From positions 10,757,001 through 10,821,000 of the forward strand of contig CM040088.1 in assembly GCA_022496805.1 (NCBI GenBank): DNA of 64,000 bases, written 5' to 3'. The notes below the pieces were generated by a model. That model was not told where the DNA came from. It saw only the letters and a list, made by a program, of their open reading frames with translations, and did no database searches. The position numbers and the translations under genes are program-made. Shown here one piece after another: positions 1 through 11,050 of this stretch (positions within the stretch are counted from its first letter, which is position 1; the number at the start of each line of letters is the position of its first letter). This stretch comes from Pohlia nutans. Its lineage: Eukaryota; Streptophyta; Bryopsida; Bryales; Mniaceae.

Positions 1-1447
1 GCGTGAGAACCATTCTAGCTCCATTGCAAAGTCCTTGTTTTGAAGCAAGGTTTCGCAATAAAATGATAGGACATCCAATTTTCAAATCAAGCTTTACCAA
101 AGGAATGCCAAACAAATCCAATGAGTTCAAATACTCAGATGGATATGCAACATGATTGTTTGCACCAGCTTCAACAGTATTTGAATCGGCACTCCAAAAA
201 GTTTCGAGAATGCCAGGGAAAGATTGCAAAATCTCCTTCTTGATTAAATCAACATCTGTATTGCGAGCACTTAAAATTGTTCGATCTCAAAAATATTGAT
301 CTTCATGTAAAGATATATTATCAATGTTGTTGTAGATGTTGTCAATAAGAGATCGAACAAAGGAAACAATATTAATACAATTATGCAATTGAATCATACT
401 GCTACTTGAATCATCAAAATTAGAACCATCGCCTACTTGTAATAGCCATTGTGCAAATTCCCTGTTTTCAAGCGATGCGTTTTGCAAGCGCATATTGATG
501 GAAAGGGTCAAGATTATAACACGTTGCCATATTGTAGATCTGCGAAGACATGCTCCAACAATTTGAGGTCTAGAACCTCTTGGAATAACTGGCAGAATCT
601 GTCGGAAGTCACCTCCAAATACAACAGTAACACCCCCAAAAGGAGAATTTGAATCACGAATGTCTCGTAATGTTTGATCTACTGCTTCTGCACAATGTCG
701 GTGTTGCATAGGAACTTCATTCCAAATAATCAAAGAAGCCTCACGAAACACATCCGCATATTCAGAGTTTTTGTTTATAGAGCATATAGAATATTCATCA
801 ACTTCAAAAGGAATTTAGAAAGTAGAATGAGCAGTGCGGCCTCCATGAAGAAGAAGTGCAGCAATTCCTGAAGAGGCAACACATATGACAATTTTCCCTT
901 GGCTTCGCACATTTGCAGCCACAATGTTGTAGAGGAATGTCTTGCATGTACCAGTAGGACCATTAACAAAAAATACAACACCAGATTGATCCTCAATAGA
1001 ACTGAGAATGACATCATAACTATAGCGTTGATCTCCATTGAGTTGTGGCTCGTGCTCCGGAACATAAAGTTCAAGTTCCTCACGATTCCATTGTAGTTGT
1101 TCATTAACAAATCGATTACCACGATGACGGGACCAATTAAGAGTTGGTATTGGCATGGGAGGAAACAAAGAAAGGCTTTTGTTTGATTGTTCACGTAATA
1201 TTTCATCAATGAGGAAAAGGCCAAAATCGTATACATCTTCTTCAGTTGGTTCAGATAAGTCATAGTGTTGGCGAAGACGGTGACGCAAGTCATCACACAA
1301 ATGAGGACGAAATCGTTGCCATAATAACTCAGGATGAGTGGGGTTGCATTCAGAGAGTATGAGCACAAACAAATTGCGCAATGATGCACCGGTATGCATA
1401 GTAGATGCTTCTTCTAAGCACTGGATCCACTCTCCATCGTCTTGTAA
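1..1447 (-). pseudogene. Helitron PIF1-like helicase domain, broken, C-terminus off window
   Basis: SF1 DNA helicase part of the Helitron RepHel protein, which in the family unwinds donor DNA during rolling-circle transposition. Read right to left, the frame gives a pre-helicase region (about 1399-1040), Walker A as GPTGTCKTF near 955 (the family norm is GxxGTGKT, so one glycine is now Cys), the SSGIAALLL segment near 860, Walker B-like [14 protein letters not shown] near 735 (canonical DEAP/DEVPM, here N for D), [14 protein letters not shown] near 610, and RNTDVDLIKKEIL near 260. Stops at 287-289 (TGA where Arg is expected, consistent with CpG decay), 815-817 and 1448-1450 interrupt an otherwise continuous frame. 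The substituted Walker residues and stops make it non-functional. Confidence 0.85.
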
Positions 1448-2247
1448 TCAGCCTAGAGCATTACATGCATTTTTAAAGGTTCCGCGTACTACTCCATTCA
1501 CCGTCCGTAGATCTTCAAAAGAACGAGGCCCAGCAATAGTTGTTAGTAGGAGTCGCAAATAGAAACGTTCACCTTCTGCTGGTCTTGCAAAATACAACCT
1601 ACCAATCGCAAAGCCTCTTTCACAGATCTTCCATGTGTTTTCCTCTTTTCTCCAAACATAATGTTGGGGAAACTCTTGATAGGTCAATCGACGTGCATTT
1701 TCATCCGTAGCACACATCCTAAAGAGCTCTGTCAATCTAGTTCTTTGAACTTGGCCACGATTCAAAATAGCCAGAGGATCATCGCTAGTATTGAAAATCA
1801 CACGATGTATCCCTGGCAAATGTAAATGTAGCCTAACAACATTGGGATCTTCTTCGTGCATCATCATCTTAAGTAAACGCCGCACAGCCTCTGATGCTCC
1901 AATGTAACATGCATCTAGGTATTGTTTGATCTCATCTTGTTCCTCCCCAATCTTCATAGTAGCCCTATCATGACCTTTATAGATGTATTTATGGATATAT
2001 TTAACTGCTTGAACAGATGCCCAAACTTCAATATTAATATGGCAGTCATACTTTCGAATCAAATCAGGGTTGTAGGGAACAACATGGCTATTGTTGAAGA
2101 AGAATCCATGTTTTTCAAAACTACGTCCATCATCACGACGACGATAAAGAGGGTAACCATCTTGGTCCATTGTAGTTTGATCTTGGAAAGATTTAGGAAA
2201 GCGTTTTGTGCATTGTCCGGTCTCGTCAAGACATCGATCACGTGCAT
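1448..2247 (-). pseudogene. Helitron Rep domain with catalytic tyrosine motif, fragment
   Basis: Continuation of the RepHel frame. It contains the motif KYIHKYIYKGHD near 1990, which carries the two tyrosines that nick and join DNA in Helitron HUH-family replicases. The upstream segment CTKRFPKSF near 2200 and downstream segments (HLHLPGIHRVIF near 1810, TRLTELFRMC near 1735, RRLTYQEFPQHYVW near 1680) are conserved Helitron features. The frame opens next to the TIR element at 2248 and closes with TGA at 1448-1450, after which the same frame continues into the helicase region. The first codons of the open frame are read from the terminus of the inserted element and are not Helitron sequence. 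Confidence 0.85.
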
Positions 2248-4451
2248 CAGGAATTTCGGACCCCATTGATTTCGCACGATTTCAGTGTGATTTCCGATAT
2301 TTCATGGGTGCATGTATTTTTCGCACTGATTCGGCATCGTTGCGTCATTCATCGCAACTGCACTGATATGACATCATGATCGTATAAGCGGATATAGTAC
2401 TGATTCGACACGATTGATACATCTATTGAAAACGTGCGAATTCTTCACTCTGTACAGTTTTCAAATGTCGTGTCTTAATCGTGTTTAAAGCCACACTAAT
2501 TCAGTGTGTTTTTCCTGCGACATCATCTTTTCTATATCTAGATTTTTTTTCTTTCTATATCTAAATTTGGTCAAAATGATTTTATTGGAAAAAAAAACAA
2601 TAAAAATAAATAAATAAATATATATATATATATATATATTTTTTTTTTCTCTACCCAAACATTATTTCAGGCTGCCCGAACAACTACCTCCACTGCCCGA
2701 ACCCACAATGGGGCCCACCATGGTTTCCCAAGCTTTACCGTCGGTGGCCGGAATCGAACTCGAGATCTCCCAATTCCAAACCATACTCTAAACCACTAAT
2801 CCACCTAGAGGTCTTGATGCAAGCAATTGAATTTTTTTGATAATTATAAAGGAATGTAACCATTGGCAATTTTTTTGCCATGTATATTTAATTCCTTTTT
2901 CAATTTTTTTTTTCACTACAACACGCAGGCCTTTTTCTATATTTTGAATTTTTTCAGAATATTTTGATTTTTTTGTTTTTTTGCCAAAATCGTGGTGGCT
3001 GTGAGCTAATTTTTTTTATGCAGACTTTAGATGCTCTTTTGCGATGTTAAAAAAAAAATTCCAATTTTTTTTCCAGTAGATCATGCAAGCATTTTCCTAT
3101 ATCTAAAAAAAAAAATCAAATTTTTTTGAACTGTTTTTTTGTATTGCCAAAATCTTGAAGGCTGTTAGCTGTTTTTTAATTTTCAGTAGACTTTAGATGT
3201 TTTTAGCAATGTAAAAAACTCTTTCTATTCCAAATTTTTCTTGCACTCCAGTATACAAGCTTTTTTCTATACCTAGAAAAAAAATTCAATAGTTTGAATG
3301 TTGTAGCAAGCAATTAAAAGCTCTTACAATTCTATTTTTTGAAAAGTTGCTCAAATTGAGTTCAAAGAAAGTTTGATTTTAAACTCAATTTAACTTGCAA
3401 TGCTTCGAGAGATCATGTTTTGGTCGATGCCCCCTTATGAGCTGCCCGAGACTAAACAAATTAAAAATTAAATCAAATTATAATTATTTTCTAATAAGAA
3501 ATCAAGTGTGCTTTCAAACCCAATTTGAATCGTGCCAATCCAAGTTAAACTCCGCCTAGGGAAACTTTCAAAAAAACAACACGTCTACATTGTCTTGTGT
3601 TACAAATTTTACTATTTTGAAAAAGTAATGTTGTCCTTTTCTGTACGATTTTTTTTCTCCCATGATAAAAAGTACAATGATAACCAATAATACCAAATTT
3701 GAATTCTAAAAATACAAAATGTAATTTCATTGAAATTTTAATGTTCATTGCTTCTAAATTCTATAAATGAAGATCTAAAAATGTTTTGGAAAATTAGACC
3801 GTAAGGATAATTTAAAAATATTCTTGGAATATTCTAAAATATTCCAAAATAATATAAAATATTTTGAAAGATTCCAAAAGATTCCAAAAGAGAATATTAA
3901 AATATTTTTGGTATTTTCTCTATTTATTATATTTCATCAATAAATCAATATTTTTAAAACACTATAAACTTTTTTTGTCGAAAAGTATGACATGCTACTG
4001 TACTGCGAAAACGCATCCTTGAATGCGAGTGACGTCGAGAAATATAAGTTACTCATTCTCAAATTGAAAACTTGTACGATAACTACACGGATGTCGTACA
4101 ACAATAATTTGCATCATAACAGATACTGAAATCGCACGGATGTAATAAAAGGCGTTGATATGATACGTATACGATACTAAATCCGCATTAACTAAAACCG
4201 CATGTTATCCGTGTCTTATTAGCCATGTAATGTAGATACACGATTAACGCACGGATTCCGTCAAGCACGACTTTCGTGCGAAAACAACACTTTTTTCATA
4301 ATCATTGAAAAGACACTACATTGACATCCTAGTAATGCCTGTCACTTCCGTACCATAACGACACTTCTAAATGCACGTATGACGTGCGGAATCAGTGTTC
4401 AACAATAAACGCACTGAAATCGTGCGAAATCAGTGGGGTCCGAAATTCCTG
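2248..4451. mobile_element. 2.2 kb non-autonomous TIR transposon inserted in Helitron Rep
   Basis: The ends are inverted repeats of about 40 bp with one mismatch. They start CAGGAATTTCGGACCCCA at 2248 and appear as the reverse complement ending at 4451, continuing through TGATTTCGCACGATTTCAGTG. Subterminal regions are full of short variants of CGCACGATTTC and GTGCGGAATCAGTG in both orientations, such as near 2320, 4120, 4250 and 4390. No transposase-like frame is visible; the interior is AT-rich with poly-A/T runs. The Helitron frame lies on both sides (HGPCT before, DARDRCLDETGQ after). The only direct repeat I can assign at the edges is 2 bp (AT), so the superfamily is unclear. Confidence 0.8.
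2690..2830 (-). repeat. tRNA-like (SINE-like) segment inside the TIR element
   Basis: On the minus strand TGGATTAGTGG (near 2800) fits an RNA polymerase III A box and GAGTTCGATTCC (near 2745) fits a B box, with plausible spacing. It is followed by GGTGGGCCC and two TCGGGCAG motifs near 2700 and 2675. It does not fold as a full tRNA by eye, so I call it a tRNA-derived SINE-like segment, not a tRNA gene. Confidence 0.55.
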
Positions 4452-4976
4452 ATGTGTACATGGTCCATGAACCATGTGTTTTAGAACCATACCAAAAAGT
4501 TCAGGATCCTCTTGTTCATCAGGGAATTCTGCACAAACTATTCTATCAACTTGACCAGGTTCTCTTCTCTTGTCTTCATTAGCAAGAAAGATTAGAAAGT
4601 GCATATGAGGCAAAGTCCGCTTTTGGAACTCAATGACAAACACGTGGGCAACAAATTTTCCAAAACAATGCATCTTTCTGATATCATCTATGAGTGCATT
4701 GCGTTTAAGTTCAAATACGCGTGCTACAATATCAGGCCGATCAGTTGCATTTTGTCTAGGCAAAGGAGCTTCTTGTATCTCACGTCAATTGGGATTTGCA
4801 GTCATGGTTCCAAAAATATCTGGATGTTGAAAAAATCTTGTTATGGCCATTGAATCCAGAAACAATTCAAACATGTTGCGGGCACTACCAATATGACTTG
4901 AGGGAAGAATAACACGACACCCCAAGTTTTCAAGATTCATATTTCTTTCTCCATCATCTTGTAGTGCATCAGCAAG
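4452..4976 (-). pseudogene. Helitron Rep HUH endonuclease fragment
   Basis: The minus-strand frame gives LADALQDDGER at its start, then VILPSSHIGSARNMFELFLDSMAI and PDIFGTMTANPN, the conserved helitron-like N domain. After a TGA at 4785-4787 (where Trp is usual) it continues PRQNATDRPDIVARVFELK, then VIEFQKRTLPHMHFLIFL. PHMH holds the HUH metal-binding histidines of the rolling-circle nuclease. The C-terminal end HMVHGPCT abuts the TIR element at 4451, and the upstream end abuts CACTA element 1 at the AAG duplication 4974-4976. Removing that element and one AAG joins LRADLYQS to LADALQ in frame. Confidence 0.85.
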
Positions 4977-5577
4977 CACTAGTACAAACCATGGCATTTT
5001 GCCACCAATCAAATTTTGCAAAAAACACCAAACTCATATGTTGGTGCTATGTAGCACCAATGTTGGTGACAAAAATAAATTCTCACCTCCATTCATGTTT
5101 GTACGTGAAATTTACATCGATTTGATAGTTTTAACAATTCGATGTCTATTATTCGTATATTGTTGGATTTTAAAGCCAATTGAAGCACTTGTTAAAATAA
5201 TAAACTTTTGTCATGTATTCAAGACTACGTTATTCATGTATGTATTAAATTTATATTTAGGATATGTTGCATATTTTTATCACAACATTCTTACAAGAAC
5301 ATACATAATAAAGATTCAACAAAGTATGATAATTTACATTCACGTCATCTTTTAGTTAGTGAAAAATATCACATAACACAAGAAATAGATGAATTATGTC
5401 CTAAGTAAATTTCAAGAAATTCATGAATTATGACTTAAGTAAATTTGAGAAATACGCAAATTATATTCTACGTGAACTTGAGAAATACGTGAATTATGTT
5501 TTACGTGAATTTCAAGAAAACATCCTCTTATTATTAAAATACAAGAGCTCCTCATCAAACACTTTACAACATCTACC

Positions 5578-6130
5578 CATGAAAAAAAAAAACGATCAAA
5601 AATGTATTGTATTCCAAAAGTTATGAAGATTTAAAATTACTAGATGTTTTTCTAAATCTGCTGTCACTTTAAATTAAATAGAGAAAAACTCCTAAATGTT
5701 TTACTAATTTTTTTTTATTGGAGTACATTCCTCATTACAATACGTACCCATGAAAAAAAAAAACAATAAAAACTGTATTGTATTGCAAAAGTTATAAAGG
5801 TTTAAACATTACTAGATGTTTTTCTAACACTGCTGTCACTTTAAATTGAATAGAGAAAAACTCTTAAATTTTTTGCAATTTTCTTTTATTGGAGTAGATT
5901 CCTCATTACAACACCTACCCATGAAAAAAAAAAACGATCAAAAATGTATTGTATTGCAAAAGTTATAAAGGTTTAAAATTACTAGATGTTTTTCTAACAC
6001 TGCTGTCACTTTAAATTGAATAGAGAAAAACTCTTAAATGTTTTGCAAATTTCTTTTATTGGAGTAGATTCCTCATTACAACACCTACCCATGAAAAAAA
6101 AAAACGATCAAAAATGTATTGTATTGCAAA
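5578..6130. repeat. 171-bp tandem repeats (4 copies) in CACTA element 1
   Basis: The start CCCATGAAAAAAAA recurs at about 5578, 5749, 5920 and 6090, giving periods of 171, 171 and 170 bp. Each unit includes TGCTGTCACTTTAAATT and TTTATTGGAGTA. The inverted sister element carries three units (near 8025, 8195 and 8367). Confidence 0.8.
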
Positions 6131-6234
6131 AGTTATGACCCTTTGAAATGTTTACCAAACAATGTCAATTGCTGAATTTTTTTGGTAGTTGTATATTATC
6201 GATTTTTGAAGCATTTTGTACATGAGAAAAGGGT

Positions 6235-6450
6235 TGGGAGAGTGGTGATAGTCAATCCACCCATAACCATGAGGTCTTGAGTTCGAACCTCATTGTGGCA
6301 TGTGATGACGGGGCGTTGACTAGGGCAGGGTCAAAGGTGTAATGGTAGCTCCGGGCAGCCAGAATTTTTCCGGGCTGCCAGAATTTCTCCGGGCAGCCAG
6401 AATTTCTCCGGGCAGCCAAAATCTTTTCGGGCAGCCAAAATTTTTCGGGC
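6235..6450 (+). repeat. tRNA-like head plus GGGCAGCC tandem motifs in CACTA element 1
   Basis: GAGTGGTGATAGTC (near 6240) resembles an A box and GAGTTCGAACCTC (near 6284) is a good B box. It is followed by a GGGGCGTTGAC stretch and then five or six tandem motifs of about 22 bp with the core CCGGGCAGCCAGAATTT (6345-6445). The same cassette is present inverted in element 2 (about 7555-7870). Confidence 0.6.
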
Positions 6451-6721
6451 AGCGCTGATTGTTTTTCAAAGCATTCAAATTTCACAACATTCAAATTTCA
6501 CAGCATTCAAATTTCACAAAAAATGATATTTCAAAATTTGTAAATTGAAGAGGATTACGTGATTTGTAATATCAACGTAATGAAGTGGATTATTTTTCTG
6601 TTTCACGACAGAGTGTTCAAAAGCACCAATTAATTACAATTCAAAAGTTGGTGCATCATTTAAAATGCACCAATTTATTGGTGCAAAACTTGGTGGCAAT
6701 ACACTATGTTTTGTACTAGTT

Positions 6722-7300
6722 AAGGCTTTGGTAGAGATCGGCACGCAAATCCGATTGATTCATTCGGTTGCAGGCCAAGCATTGACAATGAATTGTTGGA
6801 ATAACTTCCCACCATGAAGAATAGTAGAAAATTCAAAAATCCGTGGGAACAACCAAAAAGTAAAATATTCTCTTTGGGTAAGCCGACCTTCACCATTAAA
6901 ATGTGGTAGATCTTCATGCCATCCAAGTTCTCCACATGGAAATAACACCACATAGTGCAATGGCAAATTCGCAGGATGACACTCGTTAATACGTTCCAGA
7001 AAATGACCTCCTCCTCTTAGTCGAAGCACAATATCTCGTGTTCCTTGTAGTCGATCTTCGTCTCTAGGTATTAAAAGTAAACGCAAAGGCAGCATTGTAT
7101 CTCCGGATATTTCTACAAAATTCTTTAGCTTGTTCGTTGTCACCTTCAAATAATTGGCGCAACTGTTGTGAAGGATCTTGCAATAAGGGAAGGTTCACTT
7201 TGCATTTCAGACAACAAGATTCAAATTGTGGATATCGATTACTTGAATGTTTTAATCTTTCATCACTCCAATGTAGTCCACGACAGTAAGTACAAACTCG
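6722..7300 (-). pseudogene. Helitron Rep N-terminal conserved region, with frameshift and internal deletion
   Basis: The frame starts at the TCG duplication of CACTA 2 with VCTYCRGLHWSDERL, then CCLKCKVNLPLLQDP and LRQLFEGDNEQAKEFCRNI and RRYNAAFAF, all typical of the region before the Helitron Rep domain. Near 7075 it jumps directly to LLIPRDEDRLQGTRDIVLR, so the segment the family normally has between these blocks (of the PYTFRIQGE type) is missing. It continues GGHFLERINECHPANLPLHYVVLFPCGELGWHEDL and then LTQREYFTFWLF. After VNAWPATE a stop/frameshift occurs near 6740, and the other frame continues LRADLYQS up to the CACTA 1 insertion. Confidence 0.8.
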
Positions 7301-8975
7301 CACTAGTACAAAACATAGTGTTTTGCCACCAAGTTTTGCACCAATAAATTGGTGCATTTTAAATGATGCACCAACTTTTGAATTGTAATTGATTGGTGCT
7401 TTTGAACACTCTGTCGTGAAACAGAAAATAATCCACTTCATTACGTTGATATTACAAATCACGTAATCCTCTTCAATTTACAAATTTTGAAATATCATTT
7501 TTTTGTGAAATTTGAATGCTGTGAAATTTGAATGCTGTGAAAAACAATCAGCGCTGCCTGGAAAATTTTGGCTGCCCGAAAAGATTTTGGCTGCCCGGAA
7601 AATTTTGGCTGCCCGGAAAAATTCTGGCTACCCGGAGCTACCATTACACATTTGACCCTGCCCTAGTCAACGCCCCGTCATCACGGTCACAACCCACAAC
7701 TCCACGTCATCACATGCCACCATGAGGTTCGCCCGGAGCTACCATTACACACCTTTGACCCTGCCCTAGTCAACGCCCCGTCATCACGGTCACAACCCAC
7801 AACTCCACGTCATCACATGCCACCATGAGGTTCGAACTCAAGACCTCATGGTTATGGGCGGATTGACTATCACCACTCTCCCAACCATTTTCTCATGTAC
7901 AAAATGCTCGAAAAATCGATAATATACAATTACCAAAAAAATTCAGCAATTGACATTGTTTGGTAAACTTTTCAAACGGTCATAACTTTTGAAATACAAT
8001 ACATTTTTGATCGTTTTTTTTTTTCATGGGTAGGTGTTGTAATGAGGAATCTACTCCAATAAAAAAAATTTGCAAAACATTTAAGAGTTTTTCTCTATTC
8101 AATTTAAAGTGACAGCAGTGTTAGAAAAACATCTAGTAATGTTTAAACCTTTATAACTTTTGCAATACAATACATTTTTTATTGTTTTTTATTTTCATGG
8201 GTACGTATTGTAATGAGGAATGTACTCCAATAAAAAAAAATTAGTAAAACATTTAGGAGTTTTTCTCTATTCAATTTAAAGTGACAGCAGATTTAGAAAA
8301 ACATCTAGTAATTTTAAACCTTCATAACTTTTGGAATACAATACATTTTTGATCGTTTTTTTTTTTCATGGGTAGATGTTGTAAAGTGTTTGATGAGGAG
8401 CTCTTGTATTTTAATAATAAGAGGATGTTTTCTTGAAATTCACGTAAAACATAATTCACGTATTTCTCAAATTCACGTAGAATATAATTTGCGTATTTCT
8501 CAAATTTACTTAAGTCATAATTCATGAATTTCTTGAAATTTACGTAGGACATAATTCATCTATTTCTTGTGTTATGTGATATTTTTCACTAACTAAAAGA
8601 TGACGTGAATATAAATTATCATACTTTGTTGAATCTTTATTATGTATGTTCTTGTAAATAAGAATGTTGTGATAAAAATATGCAACATATCCTAAACATA
8701 AATTTAATACATACATGAATAACGTAGTCTTGAATACATGACAAAAGTTTATTATTTTAACAAGTGCTTCAATTGGCTTTAAAATCCAACAATATACGAA
8801 TAATAGACATCGAATTGTTAAAACTATCAAATCGATGTAAATTTCACGTACAAACATGAATGGAGGTGAGAATTTATTTTTGTCACCAACATTGGTGCTA
8901 CATAGCACCAACATATGAGTTTGGTGTTTTTTGCAAAATTTGATTGGTGGCAAAATGCCATGGTTTGTACTGGTG
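7301..8975. mobile_element. CACTA non-autonomous element 2 (inverted sister of element 1)
   Basis: Begins CACTAGTACAAAACATAGTG at 7301 and ends GGTTTGTACTGGTG at 8975, with perfect 3-bp duplications TCG on both sides (7298-7300, 8976-8978). The sequence is the reverse complement of element 1 over most of its length. It differs by three instead of four 171-bp units and by a duplicated segment of about 98 bp near 7640-7830. The Helitron frame reads PHYLGRMDR before it and VCTYCRGLHW after it, so excising the element with one TCG restores the host frame. Confidence 0.9.
7635..7835. repeat. Tandem duplication of about 98 bp in CACTA element 2
   Basis: The stretch from CCCGGAGCTACCATTACAC through ACATGCCACCATGAGGTTCG occurs twice in direct tandem, first near 7639-7732 and again from about 7733. 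Element 1 has a single, shorter version. It lacks about 28 bp between two TGATGACG motifs, consistent with a short-repeat deletion. Confidence 0.75.
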
Positions 8976-9235
8976 TCGATCCATGCGTCCCAAATAATGA
9001 GGAGTCAAATCCATAGGACGTAAACGTGTCTCGCGTCTTGCACTTCCCAATGCTATTCATACCCTCTCCAAACGTACTTCATGTGCACTGCCATCTTCTC
9101 TAGCTCTGCTGATTCTTCATGCTCTACGTCGCCTCAATAAATGTTCATACATACTTTGACTTTGAACCTCGGCAACACCTCCAGCTCTGTGGCTATGAGG
9201 CAAAGTTTGTTCTTCTACCAATGAATCTTCCATTT
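8976..9235 (-). pseudogene. Helitron N-terminal coding fragment
   Basis: The minus-strand frame from an ATG near 9235 reads MEDSLVEEQTLPHSHRAGG, then QSQSMYEHLLRRRRA. After two stops it continues ALGSARRETRLRPMDL and TPHYLGRMDR up to the CACTA 2 insertion. The last segment matches the block that precedes the CTYC/ALHW region in Helitron replicases. The upstream part is low in conservation and I rely on frame continuity. Confidence 0.6.
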
Positions 9236-9239
9236 TTCA

Positions 9240-9763
9240 TGGACTAAAAATATATATCACCCGCGTCATGTCAAAATGTAATAATATACGTTAAAGATAC
9301 CAAATATTTATTTTCAATGTAAATTTAAAATAAATTATTTCAAAGTGATATAAATATATATATTTTAAACTTCTAAATGAAATGAGGAATGTGACATAGA
9401 GACACTTTCAAGATATTTGGAAAAAGTATTTTAAATGTCAAACTCTATATTATCATTAATTCTTCAAAGTTCTTTGGACTTCAAAGAAAATGCGATGCCT
9501 ACAACATGTATAAATTGAGTCCAAAAATGATGAAAATTAGAGGCATGAATAATTTTCACATCTAACATTCAAAATAACGATTTAAAAAATCAAATTTCAT
9601 CTATGAGATTCAAGCAACACGAATTCTAAAAGCCTTGCAATAGAATAATGAGTTGGCTCAAAACTTGATAGCATAAAAACAACAATATTTTATTCCAAAC
9701 GGACGCTATACTATACAATAAACAAAAGCAAAAAACATATAAAAGTCTTTTCCAACTACAACG
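9240..9763. other. AT-rich non-coding stretch within the Helitron
   Basis: No frame or structured repeat is seen. It separates two N-terminal coding pieces of the Helitron and could be an intron or an internal spacer; I found no convincing splice-site pair. Confidence 0.5.
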
Positions 9764-9969
9764 TCAAACATTAATATCTTCTTCATCAGTCTCTGAAATG
9801 CGATCTGGCGATTGTGGCAACGGAGCTATAACTTCTCGTAAAGCAAGACGAGCCAATGCTATATTTCTATTGTGCAACGACCTAGCACGTTGTTCATCTT
9901 CAAGCCTTTGTCTAGGAATATTAAGAGCAACAACTCTATTACGTTCTGATCGAGTTTGTTGCTCGGTTC
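9764..9969 (-). pseudogene. Helitron basic N-terminal region, part 2 (downstream of Copia)
   Basis: The frame reads EQQTRSERNRVVALNIPRQ, RARSLHNRNIALARLAL and ends SPDRISETDEEDINV with a stop at 9764-9766. It is an Arg/Asn/Ala-rich repetitive sequence. It is the direct continuation of the frame at 15430-15609: the codons flanking the Copia insertion read RNRIRT then EQQTRSERN once one GGTTC copy is removed. The function of this region in Helitrons is not known to me. Confidence 0.6.
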
Positions 9970-10227
9970 TATTGAGGTAATTGATGCAACGTAGTATTGC
10001 TAGAAGCCAAAGACGTACGGGTGCTAAATAATGGTGTGTGGGAGGAGGGGTTAGGCATGGGCTGATCTCTAGAGTGTCCTTGTGATGAGTTATCCCATAT
10101 GGTTTGTCCATGGTGACCTCCTAGTGTACACTACTTAAGGTGGAAGGCCTTTGAGTAAAGATTATCTCTTTCTACGCATTCCTTGTGTTTGTGTGTGTGC
10201 CTTGTGCAATCTTCTCTACCTTCAATA
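9970..10227 (+). repeat. Copia 5' LTR
   Basis: 258 bp beginning TATTGAGGTAATTG and ending CTACCTTCAATA. It is followed at once by the primer-binding site. A possible TATA-type promoter is not obvious; TACTTAAGG near 10130 is the closest AT-rich candidate. Confidence 0.9.
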
Positions 10228-10241
10228 GGTTATGGGCCCAC
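10228..10241 (+). promoter_or_regulatory. Copia primer-binding site (internal initiator tRNA-Met complement)
   Basis: GGTTATGGGCCCAC begins at the base after the LTR. It is complementary to the anticodon stem-loop region (GGGCCCAUAACC) of plant initiator tRNA-Met, not to the tRNA 3' end. This matches the half-tRNA priming known for Drosophila copia. Confidence 0.75.
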
Positions 10242-11050
10242 TCATGTGTGTTTCATGAGTATTAGATTGCATTTGTGCAAGTATTTTGAGGTCGGTGCGC
10301 AACGGGCGGTTTTGGAGCATTGTTGGAGGTTTTGGAGCTTGTTGAAGCGTTGGTGTTTCTTGGAGGTGTGCATGGGCTGAAGTTACATGTTGGAGCACTC
10401 TCTTTGGTCAATTTCTTCCCTTGATCTCCTTCTTTTCTTTCTTCTATCTCTTCGTTGCGAGTGGAACTTCGTTTGGTTCAATTGTGAGCATTTGAGTAAA
10501 TGCAAGTGATTTGTGAGGTGTGAAGACTCTCGTGGAGGGTCTACCATCTGATCCTAGTGATTAGGCACTTGCTTTGAGGTGTTGCATGTGTTTCATGCTC
10601 TTGGGGTGCTCAAATTTTCATTTGGAGCTAGTTTGTGCACAAAGGTGCGGTTTTGAGCAATTTCAATGCGATTGGGGTTTTGAGGGACTTGTGTGAGTTC
10701 ATGTGCATTGAGTGAGTGCTCTTGAAGGACACAAAGGTGTCATTGACGTGCATTGAGTGTTTGGGGACACTAAGGCGTCGTATTGAAGCATTTGGAGTTG
10801 TTTTGAGCTCTATTGAGTGATTTGAGGGGTTTTGGTGAGCCTCTTTGCATTTTTGGGTGAGGGTTCTCACATTTGAGTGTTGGGAGGCGTGTGTGGAGCA
10901 CAAAAGTGCTGATCTAGTGTTTGGGGTTGTTTTAAACCCATTGGGTGCACAAAGGTGCAATATCAAAGCAAAAAAAAAATCACAAAAACAAAGTTGTGTG
11001 TTTGAGTTTGAGGTTTCATTTGTGTGGGGAGGCATACGTAAGTGAGGATC
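10242..11050 (+). other. Long G/T-rich Copia leader
   Basis: About 810 bp between primer-binding site and gag start. It is strongly strand-asymmetric, with repeated TTTTGAG, TTGAGTG and GTGCATTGAGTG motifs and few C. The skew leaves a long open frame on the opposite strand, which I do not consider a gene. It presumably holds the packaging/dimerisation leader. Confidence 0.6.

Larger units (their letters stand above)
4977..6721. mobile_element. CACTA (EnSpm-type) non-autonomous element 1
   Basis: Begins CACTAGTACAAACCATGG at 4977 and ends in the inverted counterpart, with final bases TACTAGTT at 6721; the last base is mutated from G. Both ends share the inner TIR TTGCCACCAA. It is flanked by perfect 3-bp duplications AAG (4974-4976 and 6722-6724), the hallmark of CACTA transposition. 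It contains four copies of a roughly 171-bp tandem repeat, a tRNA-like segment and a GGGCAGCC-rich repeat, but no transposase. Short open frames within it are not gene-like. A near-identical copy lies inverted at 7301-8975. Confidence 0.9.

Noticed and set aside
2690..2830. Functional tRNA gene
   Set aside because: A and B boxes are present but no proper acceptor or anticodon stems can be paired; it lies inside a transposon.
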